This document shows positions 17,356 to 24,527 of a stretch of DNA of 40,318 bases, in pieces. This stretch comes from an uncultured Clostridia bacterium (GTDB lineage Bacteria; Bacillota; Clostridia; Christensenellales; Aristaeellaceae): contig CAKUOX010000018.1 in the NCBI GenBank assembly GCA_934670175.1, positions 1-40,318 of the forward strand. Direction: 5' to 3'. A program made the translations under genes and the position numbers. Positions within the stretch are counted from its first letter, which is position 1, and the number at the start of each line of letters is the position of its first letter. Below the pieces are notes generated by a model. The model was not told where the DNA came from, did not search any database, and saw nothing but the letters and a program-made list of their open reading frames with translations.

Positions 17356-19971
17356 TTGAAAGTATATCTCAATAAAATGGTCGTGCTTGTGCTGGCATTT
17401 ATGCTGGCATTGAGCATGTTCGCTGTATCGATCGCAGAAGAGGTCACACAGGGGAGTGAAGCGAGCACGGAAAAGAAACGTATCGTACTGATTATTTCGG
17501 ACGATAAAGAGGATACCGTATTGAATGAGTATCGTTCGCAGCTTGCCTCGGCCGTCGGCATCCTGACGGCTGTACTAAATGATACAAATACTGTAATTAG
17601 CATTGAGGGCGTATCAGATGGCTCGAAATCCGTGTCTGTTGCGACGAATGAGGCTGGAGCAGTTGAGAAGGCCATCGAAGCTGTCAACAATCTGGAAGAT
17701 GACCGGACTGATGATAAACTGGACTCAGGGCTGAGTAATAAGCTTCAGAAAATCCCGGCGGATATCGATTGTACCATCCTGGTTACGAACGGTAAATATG
17801 ATGATGTCTCTGGCAAGGTCTACCGTAAAATGGAGCCGTTGTCGTTATCTAACTTCGCTATAATCACACTTAAGTCTGAGAACGAGGCGAGGATGAAAGG
17901 CTTAGCAGAGAAGTTTAACGCAAATTACGAGAACCTTCAGGACATAAGCGTAATGAATCTGGCAGAGCAACTGCTGCAAGCTGCAGGCATAGGTGAAAAA
18001 GGTTTTTTGAATGCTCACCAATATAAGCTCGCAGCCGACTCTGAAGCTGAAGTACTGATGGAGAATGTATGGGGGTATTTGACGGAGAGGGATATCTTTG
18101 TAACTGAAAAGCCGGAAGGCGAGCGGACAGTGCTGGGTACGGTAAGGGATTTCGATTTGAAGGTATCGGTGTATCGAAAGGCGGATGAATCCGAAACAGA
18201 AAGCAATACAGCGGTATTTGTGCAGGGAGAGGATGAGTTTTTCGTTGGCACCAATGCGCCAGAGGGGCTGGAGCTCGTTTGGGAATTGAGGAAAGGCGAG
18301 GAGAACGAGGAGAACAAACCGAAATTAATCACGCCGGAAGAAACTGAACCGTCAGAAACGGATGCGAACGAGGGGGGCGAGTATGTACTTTCGCCTGATG
18401 ACGTGAGTGAGGATGGAAAATATACACTGATCCTGACGGGGAGTTGTGATGAATTGGGTATAAAGAAAAAGTCAAATGAGGAATCTTTTGATGTTGTTTC
18501 TTATCCGAAGTACGCCGCAGAGGAGACCTCGTTTACCGCTTATGATACTCCGAATGCAAAGAACGAATTTGTTGTGACATCTATAAAGCGAGCCGATGCG
18601 TTTGAGAATGATGATGATCAGGTCGTATGCAGCGGCATAGATGATGGGTATACGGCGAAATTCAATGGAGAAGGTTTTTTGGTCATCACAAGCAAGAGCA
18701 GTCCTGCTCAGTATGAGAGCGAAGTTAATCTTACACTGACTGCGCAGCCGAAGTATAAACCAAAAAAAGGGGACTTTTCGAAAAAGCAGGAAATCACGGT
18801 GATGCTTAAGTATGTCCCGGCAAGGATTGACGACATGAAGCTCGAATGTAAGCCTGCAGAGGACAAGCCCTGGTATGCCGTGGACGATAAAATCGAGCTT
18901 TCGATTAATTTGGCCAAGGAGGATAAGAACTTTTTAGAAGAGAATTCAGACTGGGAAGATGAAGTCAAGGTCAAGGCCGGAACATCGTCGGATTCGAAAA
19001 CCGAGCTTGAAAGGGATGCAACAAAGGGCTGGAAGTATTCGGTATTTGCGGCCGAAAGTATGCAACCTGTTCAGTTCTTCATCAATGATAATAATGTTCC
19101 TGCGGGGAGCGAAGACTTTAAGAGCTTCGAGGTTCATACTGCAAATGAGCTGACCAGGGATATGCTTAAAAATGCAACGCTCGATGTAGTGGGGCTGGAA
19201 GAAGAATATGAATTGAACGAAGATGTTTCGCTTTCCGTTTCCCTTGACGCTGAGAACATAAAGAATGCGCCCGATTGGGAGGATGAAAAGGGAAAGATCA
19301 GCGTTAAGTATAAGGTAGAGGGCGGCGACGACCTTGCGCTCGAAGGGGATGCCGAAAAGGGCTGGACGTTGGATGGACTTAAGGCGCATAAAAACACCAG
19401 CTACACCTTCAGCATCTTCTTTGACGATGAATTTGTAAACAACAAGACCGAGGAGCTCCGGGTAAAGCCTGCGCCTTTCTATATCCATCTGATATGCAGG
19501 CTGAACGGTAAAGAGGATTGGGAATTTGATAATACCAATGGGTTCTGGAGATCTCCGGATATGAAGCGCCCATACATTGTGGCAGGCTCTGCGTTGGCGC
19601 TGATTATTTTGATGGTTATCATCATCAGAGCAGCCACAAAGCAGCGCTTCAAGGAGAATACATCGATCGTAATCACGGTCAAAACGGAGAACAATACCTT
19701 TGAAGGGCGCGCCGTGGATCTGGAACCCTGGGGCAAAAAAGTCGTGTCCCTTGGTTCATTAATCAGCGGCAGCACGTTGCCGCCCATCTCCCTGCTGATG
19801 GACAGCGACGTTATGAACAAAATCTGCTTCAAGCCGGTGCGCGGCGGTGTGTATGTTACCAATCGTAGCGGCAAGCTCAGCGGCGGCGACCGTGAAGTGC
19901 TCTCCCGTGACAGCAATACGATTACCTTGAGCGGCGACCATAATATCCTTGTTATCATCCGCTACGAATGA
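17356..19971 (+). CDS. Second membrane-anchored VWA-like protein, MIDAS lost (operon gene 6)
   Basis: I chose the TTG at 17356 because GGAGGAGGG stands six bases before it. An in-frame ATG at 17335 has only a weak site. The 871-residue product starts with a signal peptide (KMVVLVLAFMLALSMFAVSIA). Residues about 35-215 have the VWA strand-helix order (KKRIVLIISDDKED, DIDCTILVTNGKYDD, NFAIITLK), but the DxSxS triad is DDKED, so metal-dependent binding is probably lost. A long, very acidic ectodomain follows, with two similar Ig-like units (DMKLECKP...WEDEVKVKAG and ATLDVVGL...WEDEKGKISVKY). A transmembrane helix lies at about 739-760 and a cytoplasmic domain of about 110 residues follows. That tail shares a pattern (xIxxxPxxGGxxxV) with the tail of gene 1, so the two proteins look like a related receptor pair. 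Confidence 0.8.
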   Translation: MKVYLNKMVVLVLAFMLALSMFAVSIAEEVTQGSEASTEKKRIVLIISDDKEDTVLNEYRSQLASAVGILTAVLNDTNTVISIEGVSDGSKSVSVATNEAGAVEKAIEAVNNLEDDRTDDKLDSGLSNKLQKIPADIDCTILVTNGKYDDVSGKVYRKMEPLSLSNFAIITLKSENEARMKGLAEKFNANYENLQDISVMNLAEQLLQAAGIGEKGFLNAHQYKLAADSEAEVLMENVWGYLTERDIFVTEKPEGERTVLGTVRDFDLKVSVYRKADESETESNTAVFVQGEDEFFVGTNAPEGLELVWELRKGEENEENKPKLITPEETEPSETDANEGGEYVLSPDDVSEDGKYTLILTGSCDELGIKKKSNEESFDVVSYPKYAAEETSFTAYDTPNAKNEFVVTSIKRADAFENDDDQVVCSGIDDGYTAKFNGEGFLVITSKSSPAQYESEVNLTLTAQPKYKPKKGDFSKKQEITVMLKYVPARIDDMKLECKPAEDKPWYAVDDKIELSINLAKEDKNFLEENSDWEDEVKVKAGTSSDSKTELERDATKGWKYSVFAAESMQPVQFFINDNNVPAGSEDFKSFEVHTANELTRDMLKNATLDVVGLEEEYELNEDVSLSVSLDAENIKNAPDWEDEKGKISVKYKVEGGDDLALEGDAEKGWTLDGLKAHKNTSYTFSIFFDDEFVNNKTEELRVKPAPFYIHLICRLNGKEDWEFDNTNGFWRSPDMKRPYIVAGSALALIILMVIIIRAATKQRFKENTSIVITVKTENNTFEGRAVDLEPWGKKVVSLGSLISGSTLPPISLLMDSDVMNKICFKPVRGGVYVTNRSGKLSGGDREVLSRDSNTITLSGDHNILVIIRYE

Positions 19972-20063
19972 ATGAAATATGGATTGAAGGCGTATTCAGG
20001 ACAGAACCGGAAGTGAATGCAGCTGTGCAATACGGAAAATACAGTGATTTGCATGGACGGTAA
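19968..20063 (+). CDS. Possible 31-residue ORF coupled by ATGA overlap
   Basis: The ATG at 19968 overlaps the TGA of the second VWA-like gene, and the frame stays open for 31 codons to TAA at 20061. That TAA is part of the TAAGGAG binding site of the TIR gene. It has no Shine-Dalgarno sequence of its own, so translation would depend on coupling. The peptide (MNEIWIEGVFRTEPEVNAAV...) matches nothing I know. It may be a chance frame. Confidence 0.2.
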   Translation: MNEIWIEGVFRTEPEVNAAVQYGKYSDLHGR

Positions 20064-20074
20064 GGAGTGTAGGA

Positions 20075-21925
20075 ATGGAATACAGGAATATATACATCAG
20101 CTGCGGTAAGAATGTGGGACAGCAGCTCGGTGAGTCTCTGGCGAATGCACTGCGCCAGAGACGATATACCGTATTTGTCGGAACAGGGCTGGAGGGAATC
20201 GTATCCAGTACAGATTTTTTGCTGATTCTTACGCCGGATTGTATGAGCAATATCCAGAGAGAAAACGATTGGATACGTATGCAGATCGAAACGGCAAAGC
20301 GTGAGCATAAGAACATCGTGCCAATCCTCGCAGATGGTTTCCATTTTCCGGCGGAATTGCCGGAATCCATTGAATCGATTCGAAATTGCCGTGCTGTACA
20401 TGCAAATGGAGATACTCTGGGGATTACAATGGATAGCCTGTGCAAGAACTATCTGGAATCAGAGCCGCGGAAGGATTATACAAAGCTTTATGTGTTCCTG
20501 GGCATTATGGCGGCCGTTCTGCTGGCATTGTACCTGTTCAGGAATCAGATCATTCCGCTGATCATTCCTCGGGCGACTGTTGTCGGCGTAGTGACGGACG
20601 CAGGAACGGGCGCGCCTGTTGCAGGCGTTTTGATCGCGGAGGGGACGACTTCCCAAAAGACGGATGAGAATGGCACATATAAAATGACTGTCAAGCCAGG
20701 CGATCATACCTTTGTCTATACGTGCGATGGGTATGAAGAGACTGAGAAGTCTTATTCGCTTAATCGCAACGATGAAGCGGATGGAAGTATAACCATTTCT
20801 GACGGCAAAGGTTATGTAACCGGCAGAGTTGTGCGGAAGATGGATGAAGGCGCGGTGATCGGTGCAAGCGTCGCCTGCGGAACTGAAACTGCGGTTACCG
20901 ACGGAAATGGTGAATACAGTCTGTATCTGGAGAAAGGAGAGCAGTTGCTGACGATATCCGCGGAAGAATATGAGCAGGCAACAGAGCGAGTGCAAATAGA
21001 GGCGGATACGAGCGTTACAAAGAATATATCTCTTTCTACAGGCAAAGGTTATGTAACTGGCAGAGTTGTGCGGAAGATGGACGAAGGTGCGGTGGCCGGT
21101 GCAAGCGTCGCCTGTGGAACTGAAACTGCGGTTACCGACGGAAACGGTGAATACAGTCTGTATCTGGAAAAAGGGGAGCAGCTGCTGACGATATCTGCGG
21201 AAGAATATGAGCAGGCAACAGAGCGAGTGCAAATAGAGGCGGATACGAGCATCACAAAGAATATATCGCTTTCTACCGGAATGGGGTATGTTTCCGGCAG
21301 GGTGATCAACGCAGTAGATGGTTCTACGCTTCCGGGCGTTAGCGTAGCCTGTGGGAATCAGAGGGTTACAACGGATCAAAACGGGGATTTCAGCATTGCT
21401 GCAGATGAAGGCTCATATACACTGCGTTTTGAGATGGACGGTTTCATTGCAGAGGATAAGGAAGTGACGATTCGTAAGGACAATAGAATCACCTGTGATG
21501 CGGCACTTAGCCCGGAAATGCAAAGCGATCAGTATCGCGTGGTTCTTACCTGGGGCATTCGGCCGACGGATCTGGATTCGCATTTAATCTGGTCGAAGGA
21601 TCATATATATTTCAGTCATAAGATTTCTAGCGAATCCGACGCGCAGCTGGATCTCGACGATACGCATTCCTATGGACCGGAAACTACTACATTTACGATG
21701 CTCCCCGGAGAAACCTATCAGTTCTTTGTACATAACTTTTCTGACGAGGCATCAATGGCGAATTGTGGTGCTCGGGTTGCAATATACTGTGGCACGAACC
21801 ATTTGGCTACCCGCACCGTACCGGCTTCAGGAAACGGCCGTTATTGGGAGGTGTTCACCCTGCGGGATGGAGATATTACATACGGTGAGCAGATCCAGGC
21901 GCGGGAGCCCGAGCTGAACAGTTAA
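20075..21925 (+). CDS. TIR domain-transmembrane-carboxypeptidase-regulatory-like repeats-YfaP-like protein (operon gene 7)
   Basis: This is a 616-residue type II membrane protein, and TAAGGAG precedes the ATG. Residues 1-125 form a TIR domain: NIYISCGKNVG..., DFLLILTPDCM, NDWIRMQIETAKREHKNIVPIL, GFHFPAELP. In bacterial TIRs of this subclass the DWVRxE glutamate is the NADase catalytic residue. Here it is Gln70, and the segment between strands B and C (usually DxExLxxGxF) is shortened to VFVGTGLEGIVSS. The domain is probably catalytically dead and used for binding. A transmembrane helix lies at 138-156 with basic residues on the inner side. Outside are four carboxypeptidase regulatory-like (transthyretin-like) domains from about 168, the second and third almost identical. 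A C-terminal YfaP/DUF2135-like domain follows (VVLTWGIRPTDLDSHL, about 487-616). It is the last gene of the operon, linking the outside to the cytoplasm. Confidence 0.82.
   Translation: MEYRNIYISCGKNVGQQLGESLANALRQRRYTVFVGTGLEGIVSSTDFLLILTPDCMSNIQRENDWIRMQIETAKREHKNIVPILADGFHFPAELPESIESIRNCRAVHANGDTLGITMDSLCKNYLESEPRKDYTKLYVFLGIMAAVLLALYLFRNQIIPLIIPRATVVGVVTDAGTGAPVAGVLIAEGTTSQKTDENGTYKMTVKPGDHTFVYTCDGYEETEKSYSLNRNDEADGSITISDGKGYVTGRVVRKMDEGAVIGASVACGTETAVTDGNGEYSLYLEKGEQLLTISAEEYEQATERVQIEADTSVTKNISLSTGKGYVTGRVVRKMDEGAVAGASVACGTETAVTDGNGEYSLYLEKGEQLLTISAEEYEQATERVQIEADTSITKNISLSTGMGYVSGRVINAVDGSTLPGVSVACGNQRVTTDQNGDFSIAADEGSYTLRFEMDGFIAEDKEVTIRKDNRITCDAALSPEMQSDQYRVVLTWGIRPTDLDSHLIWSKDHIYFSHKISSESDAQLDLDDTHSYGPETTTFTMLPGETYQFFVHNFSDEASMANCGARVAIYCGTNHLATRTVPASGNGRYWEVFTLRDGDITYGEQIQAREPELNS
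20804..21277 (+). repeat. Two tandem 237-bp copies inside the TIR-protein gene
   Basis: The units 20804-21040 and 21041-21277 encode 79-residue domains that differ at only two residues (AVIGAS/AVAGAS and TSVTKN/TSITKN). Both start GKGYVTGRVVRKMDEGA. The nucleotide differences are few and mostly silent, which points to a recent in-frame duplication of one carboxypeptidase-regulatory-like domain. The following unit (GMGYVSGRVINAVDG...) is clearly diverged. Confidence 0.93.
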
Positions 21926-21963
21926 TATTGGGGTATACGAAATTAAATACTTTGGCAAAATTG

Positions 21964-22016
21964 AAGCGCCTCTGCAGGGTGTGACGGACTGTCCACGCAT
22001 TCCTGCAGAGGCGCTT
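21964..22016 (+). terminator. Perfect 15-bp inverted repeat after the large operon
   Basis: AAGCGCCTCTGCAGG (21964-21978) and its exact complement CCTGCAGAGGCGCTT (22002-22016) flank a 23-base loop, 38 bases after the operon's last stop. Only a short T-tract follows (CTTTTGC), so termination may be imperfect. It may also act in the other direction at the end of the minus-strand gene that stops at 22116. The bases 22017-22115 hold nothing else I can name. Confidence 0.6.
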
Positions 22017-22115
22017 TTGCAAATTGCCGATGACTTGTGATGTGATTGTGAGGGAGAACACAACCGAGAACTCGCAGAGCGAGTTAGAAGGCGCAGAAGC
22101 GTTTTAACCTCACCC

Positions 22116-22580
22116 TCACGGCAGATTTCGCTTGCCGCTGAAGCTGGTGAGCTTGATTTTATATACTGCCGTGTGTGCAAGAGAGCCGCACTCCGCCAGC
22201 GGATAATCCTCCATGCCGCAGTGCGCAAGCAGCGCGCGCAGTCCGCGCATTTTTTCTTCGCCCTGCACCTCTGCGGCCGTGCCAAACCCGATGAAGCTTT
22301 CATAGCGCGCGGTTGCGCCGTGCGGCGTGCGCGCCATGCCGTGGCAGATGTCCGCCTCTACGCACACGCGCGGGTCACGGCGAATGCAGTCTGCCTTCAG
22401 GCCGCGCTGCGCGCAGTGAAAATAGACGATGGGATGTTCGCCGTCGGTCTCCAGTCCAAACGACAACGGCACCACATAGGGCCCGTCCGGCGAATTCAGT
22501 CCCAGCCGTATGGTATCGCAGCGCGCCAATAGCGCGATGGCCTCCGATGGATCTGCAATCTCACGATCCCTTCGATTCAT
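22116..22580 (-). CDS. NimA-like / pyridoxamine 5'-phosphate oxidase-family flavoprotein
   Basis: This is a 154-residue cytoplasmic protein of the split-barrel FMN-binding fold. I took the ATG at 22580 (MNRRDREI), preceded by GGAGGGAA (complement of 22586-22593), rather than one six codons upstream. Features typical of NimA-like proteins are IALLARCDTIRLGLNSPDGPYVVPLSFG near the N-terminus, IVYFHCAQRGLKADCIRRDPRVCVEAD in the middle, and YESFIGFGTAAEV followed by a C-terminal YKIKLTSFSGKR. Members reduce or bind small molecules using FMN, and some inactivate nitroimidazoles. The substrate here cannot be told. It lies 18 bases downstream of the alkyltransferase-like gene and is probably co-transcribed with it. 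Confidence 0.85.
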   Translation of the reverse strand: MNRRDREIADPSEAIALLARCDTIRLGLNSPDGPYVVPLSFGLETDGEHPIVYFHCAQRGLKADCIRRDPRVCVEADICHGMARTPHGATARYESFIGFGTAAEVQGEEKMRGLRALLAHCGMEDYPLAECGSLAHTAVYKIKLTSFSGKRNLP

Positions 22581-22598
22581 TTTTCTTCCCTCCTGCAT

Positions 22599-22901
22599 TC
22601 AGCTTTCCCCGCGCCAGCGGCATTTTTCCATATCGATCCGCCCGTCCGGCAAAAAGGCGATGCCTTCGCCTTCCAGCAGTGCGCGGCGCACTTCGGCGTA
22701 GCCGCCGCCCGCGATCTCGCCGTTGTTTCTGACCACCCGCTGCCAGGGCAATCCGTCCGGACAGGCGCGCATCGCCCAGCCCACCTGCCGCGCGGCGCGC
22801 GGACAGCCGAGCATCCAGGCGATCTGGCCGTAGCTTGCGACCTGCCCGTGGGGAATGCGCGCCACGATCTCGTATACGCGCTCAAAAAATGCTTTTTCCA
22901 T
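22599..22901 (-). CDS. Alkyltransferase-like protein (ATL, MGMT family)
   Basis: This is a 100-residue homologue of the DNA-binding domain of O6-methylguanine-DNA methyltransferase. The start FFERVYEIVARIPHGQVASYGQIA is characteristic of the family. The active-site motif PCHRV is PWQRVV here, so the alkyl-accepting cysteine is tryptophan. This is the hallmark of ATL proteins, which bind O6-alkylguanine and flag it for nucleotide excision repair without repairing it themselves. The length (about 100) also fits ATL. No Shine-Dalgarno sequence is visible before the ATG at 22901. Instead a TATAAT (complement of 22908-22913) lies six bases upstream, so the transcript may be leaderless. Confidence 0.9.
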   Translation of the reverse strand: MEKAFFERVYEIVARIPHGQVASYGQIAWMLGCPRAARQVGWAMRACPDGLPWQRVVRNNGEIAGGGYAEVRRALLEGEGIAFLPDGRIDMEKCRWRGES

Positions 22902-22907
22902 AGCTGG

Positions 22908-22954
22908 ATTATAGCACAGCGCGGCGCAAAAGGGAACCGCTTTTTGCGCCGCGC
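22908..22954. promoter_or_regulatory. Perfect 13-bp inverted repeat and -10 box between divergent genes
   Basis: GCGCGGCGCAAAA (22919-22931) and TTTTGCGCCGCGC (22942-22954) flank a 10-base centre, between the divergent ATL and YigZ-type genes. A minus-strand TATAAT (complement of 22908-22913) lies on one side and the plus-strand -35 box at 22958 on the other. Because both genes lead away from it, it is not a terminator for either. An operator or an accidental GC-rich palindrome are the alternatives. Confidence 0.5.
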
Positions 22955-22957
22955 CGC

Positions 22958-22986
22958 TTGACGCTTTCGTGAGCGTATTTTATAAT
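22958..22986 (+). promoter_or_regulatory. Strong sigma-A promoter for the yigZ-trmL operon
   Basis: TTGACG (22958-22963) and a perfect TATAAT (22981-22986) are separated by 17 bases. The start of transcription would fall near 22993, giving a leader of about 24 bases to the ATG at 23017. This is one of the best promoter matches in the window. Confidence 0.8.
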
Positions 22987-23016
22987 GTTATATGGAAATT
23001 GAAAGGCGGTGGCGGC

Positions 23017-23664
23017 ATGGCGCTCAAGGCTTACAAGACGCTGATCCGGCAGGGCGAGGACAGCTTTATCATCAATAAATCCCGCTTCATCGGCTATGGC
23101 TGTCCCTGCGAAACCGAGGACGCGGCGCTGGCGTTTCTGGCGGAGATCCGCGCCCGCCATCGCGATGCTACGCACAACTGCTATGCCTACATCGTCGGCG
23201 CGAATATGGGCGTGATGCGTTACAGCGACGACGGCGAGCCCGGCGGCACGGCGGGCATGCCGATCATCGAGGTCATGAAGGCGCGCGGCGTTACGAACGC
23301 CTGCGTGGTGGTCACGCGCTATTTCGGCGGCGTGCTGCTGGGCGCGGGCGGGCTGGTGCGCGCCTATTCGCAGGGTGCGGCGGCGGCGATCAACGCCTGC
23401 GGCGTGGGCATGATGCACCCCACCGCGCGCTACTTAATGGAGATCCCCTATCCCATGCTGGGGCGCATGGAGCATTTTCTGAAATCGGAGCCGATCATCG
23501 TAGAGGACAAGAGCTATACGGACGTCATCAGCTTCACGCTGATCGTGCGCGAGGCGGACGAGGACGGCTTCCTGCGCCGCCTGACGGATATGTCCGAGGG
23601 TCGCGTGGAGCCGCTGCGCGTGGAGGAGATTATGCTGCCCTGGCCCGAGGAGGCGCAGGCATGA
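23017..23664 (+). CDS. YigZ / IMPACT family protein
   Basis: This is a 215-residue protein. The ATG at 23017 follows AAAGGCGGTGG. It carries the UPF0029/IMPACT domain: INKSRFIGYGCP near the start, HNCYAYIVG, the highly conserved YSDDGEPGGTAGMPI, and VTRYFGGVLLGAGGLVRAYS. A C-terminal DUF1949-type ferredoxin-like domain (YPMLGRMEHFLKSEPIIVEDKSYTDVISFTLIV) completes the usual architecture. Proteins of this family are linked to translation control in eukaryotes (IMPACT). The bacterial role is not settled. Its stop overlaps the start of the pseudouridine synthase gene, so the two are translationally coupled, and the operon then continues with two more overlapping genes. Confidence 0.93.
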   Translation: MALKAYKTLIRQGEDSFIINKSRFIGYGCPCETEDAALAFLAEIRARHRDATHNCYAYIVGANMGVMRYSDDGEPGGTAGMPIIEVMKARGVTNACVVVTRYFGGVLLGAGGLVRAYSQGAAAAINACGVGMMHPTARYLMEIPYPMLGRMEHFLKSEPIIVEDKSYTDVISFTLIVREADEDGFLRRLTDMSEGRVEPLRVEEIMLPWPEEAQA

Positions 23665-24527
23665 TGCGCCATGAAGTGCCGCGCGGTCTGGCAGATGTGC
23701 CGCTGAGCCGCTATCTGAAGCGCGCCTGGCCAATGCTGCCGGGGTTCGTGCTGCGTGATATTCTAAAGAAGCGCGATGTGCGCCGAAACGGTGTGCGGCT
23801 GAGCGCGGAGGACACGGTGCGCGGCGGCGATGTGCTGGAGATCTACGCGCCGGATAAGTACCTGCGTCCGACCGTGGAGGTGCTCTTTGACGACGGGCGG
23901 CTCATGGCGGCGGTAAAGCCGCAGGGGCTGCCCTCACTGCCGGATGCGGACGGCGTGGGCGCGGACACCATGCAGGCGCGGCTTGAGCGCATTCGCGCCG
24001 GCGTGCGGCTGTGTCACCGGCTGGATGCCGGCACCGGCGGCGTGATGCTGGCGGCGGTGGACGATGCGGTCTATGAACAGGCCTTTGCCGCCTTCCGAGA
24101 CCATAGCATCGACAAGCGATACGCGGCGCTGCTGTGCGCGAAACCGCCAAAGGATAAAATGGAGCTGCGCGCGTGGCTGGTAAAGGACGCGCGGCGCGCC
24201 AGCGTGCGCGTGTTGAATGCGCCTGTACCTGGCGCAAAGCCCATCGTGACGCAGGTGCGCGTGCTCGGTGCGGCGGGCGATTTCTGGCGCGTGCAGCTTT
24301 CGCCGGTAACGGGGCGCACGCATCAGCTGCGCGCGCATATGGCGCATATCGGCTGTCCGATTCTGGGCGACGATAAGTATGGCGACCGGGAAATAAACCG
24401 CAGGGCGGGCATGGCGCAGCGGCTGTGCCTGTGGTGCGAGGAAATAGGCGTGCCCGAGGGCAGCCCGCTGAAGGACTATGCGGGCAGGAATTTTCGGGCG
24501 GATGCGCCGGATTGGATCAAAAAATGA
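23661..24527 (+). CDS. RluA-family RNA pseudouridine synthase
   Basis: This is a 288-residue enzyme that would convert uridine to pseudouridine in rRNA or tRNA. An S4-like N-terminal region (PLSRYLKRAWPMLPGFVLRDILKKRDVRRNGVRLSAEDTVRGGDVLEIY) precedes the catalytic domain. The catalytic aspartate is D122 in HRLDAGTGG, a variant of the usual HRLDRDTSG. Further conserved parts are VKPQGLPSLP, DKRYAAL and LSPVTGRTHQLRAHMAHIGCPILGDDKYG. The exact target site cannot be assigned. The ATG overlaps the TGA of the upstream gene, and its own end overlaps the next gene as ATGA, so expression of the four genes is coupled. Confidence 0.92.
   Translation: MMRHEVPRGLADVPLSRYLKRAWPMLPGFVLRDILKKRDVRRNGVRLSAEDTVRGGDVLEIYAPDKYLRPTVEVLFDDGRLMAAVKPQGLPSLPDADGVGADTMQARLERIRAGVRLCHRLDAGTGGVMLAAVDDAVYEQAFAAFRDHSIDKRYAALLCAKPPKDKMELRAWLVKDARRASVRVLNAPVPGAKPIVTQVRVLGAAGDFWRVQLSPVTGRTHQLRAHMAHIGCPILGDDKYGDREINRRAGMAQRLCLWCEEIGVPEGSPLKDYAGRNFRADAPDWIKK

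Noticed and set aside
20075..21925. Thoeris-type defence system
   Set aside because: A TIR domain is present, but there is no ThsA-like SIR2/Macro or other NAD-sensing effector, and the TIR lacks its glutamate. Membership in Thoeris is not supported.
23661..24527. Loss of activity in the RluA-type enzyme because of HRLDAGTGG
   Set aside because: The catalytic aspartate is present, and Firmicutes RluA-like enzymes with a changed flank after HRLD are common. The rest of the domain is intact.
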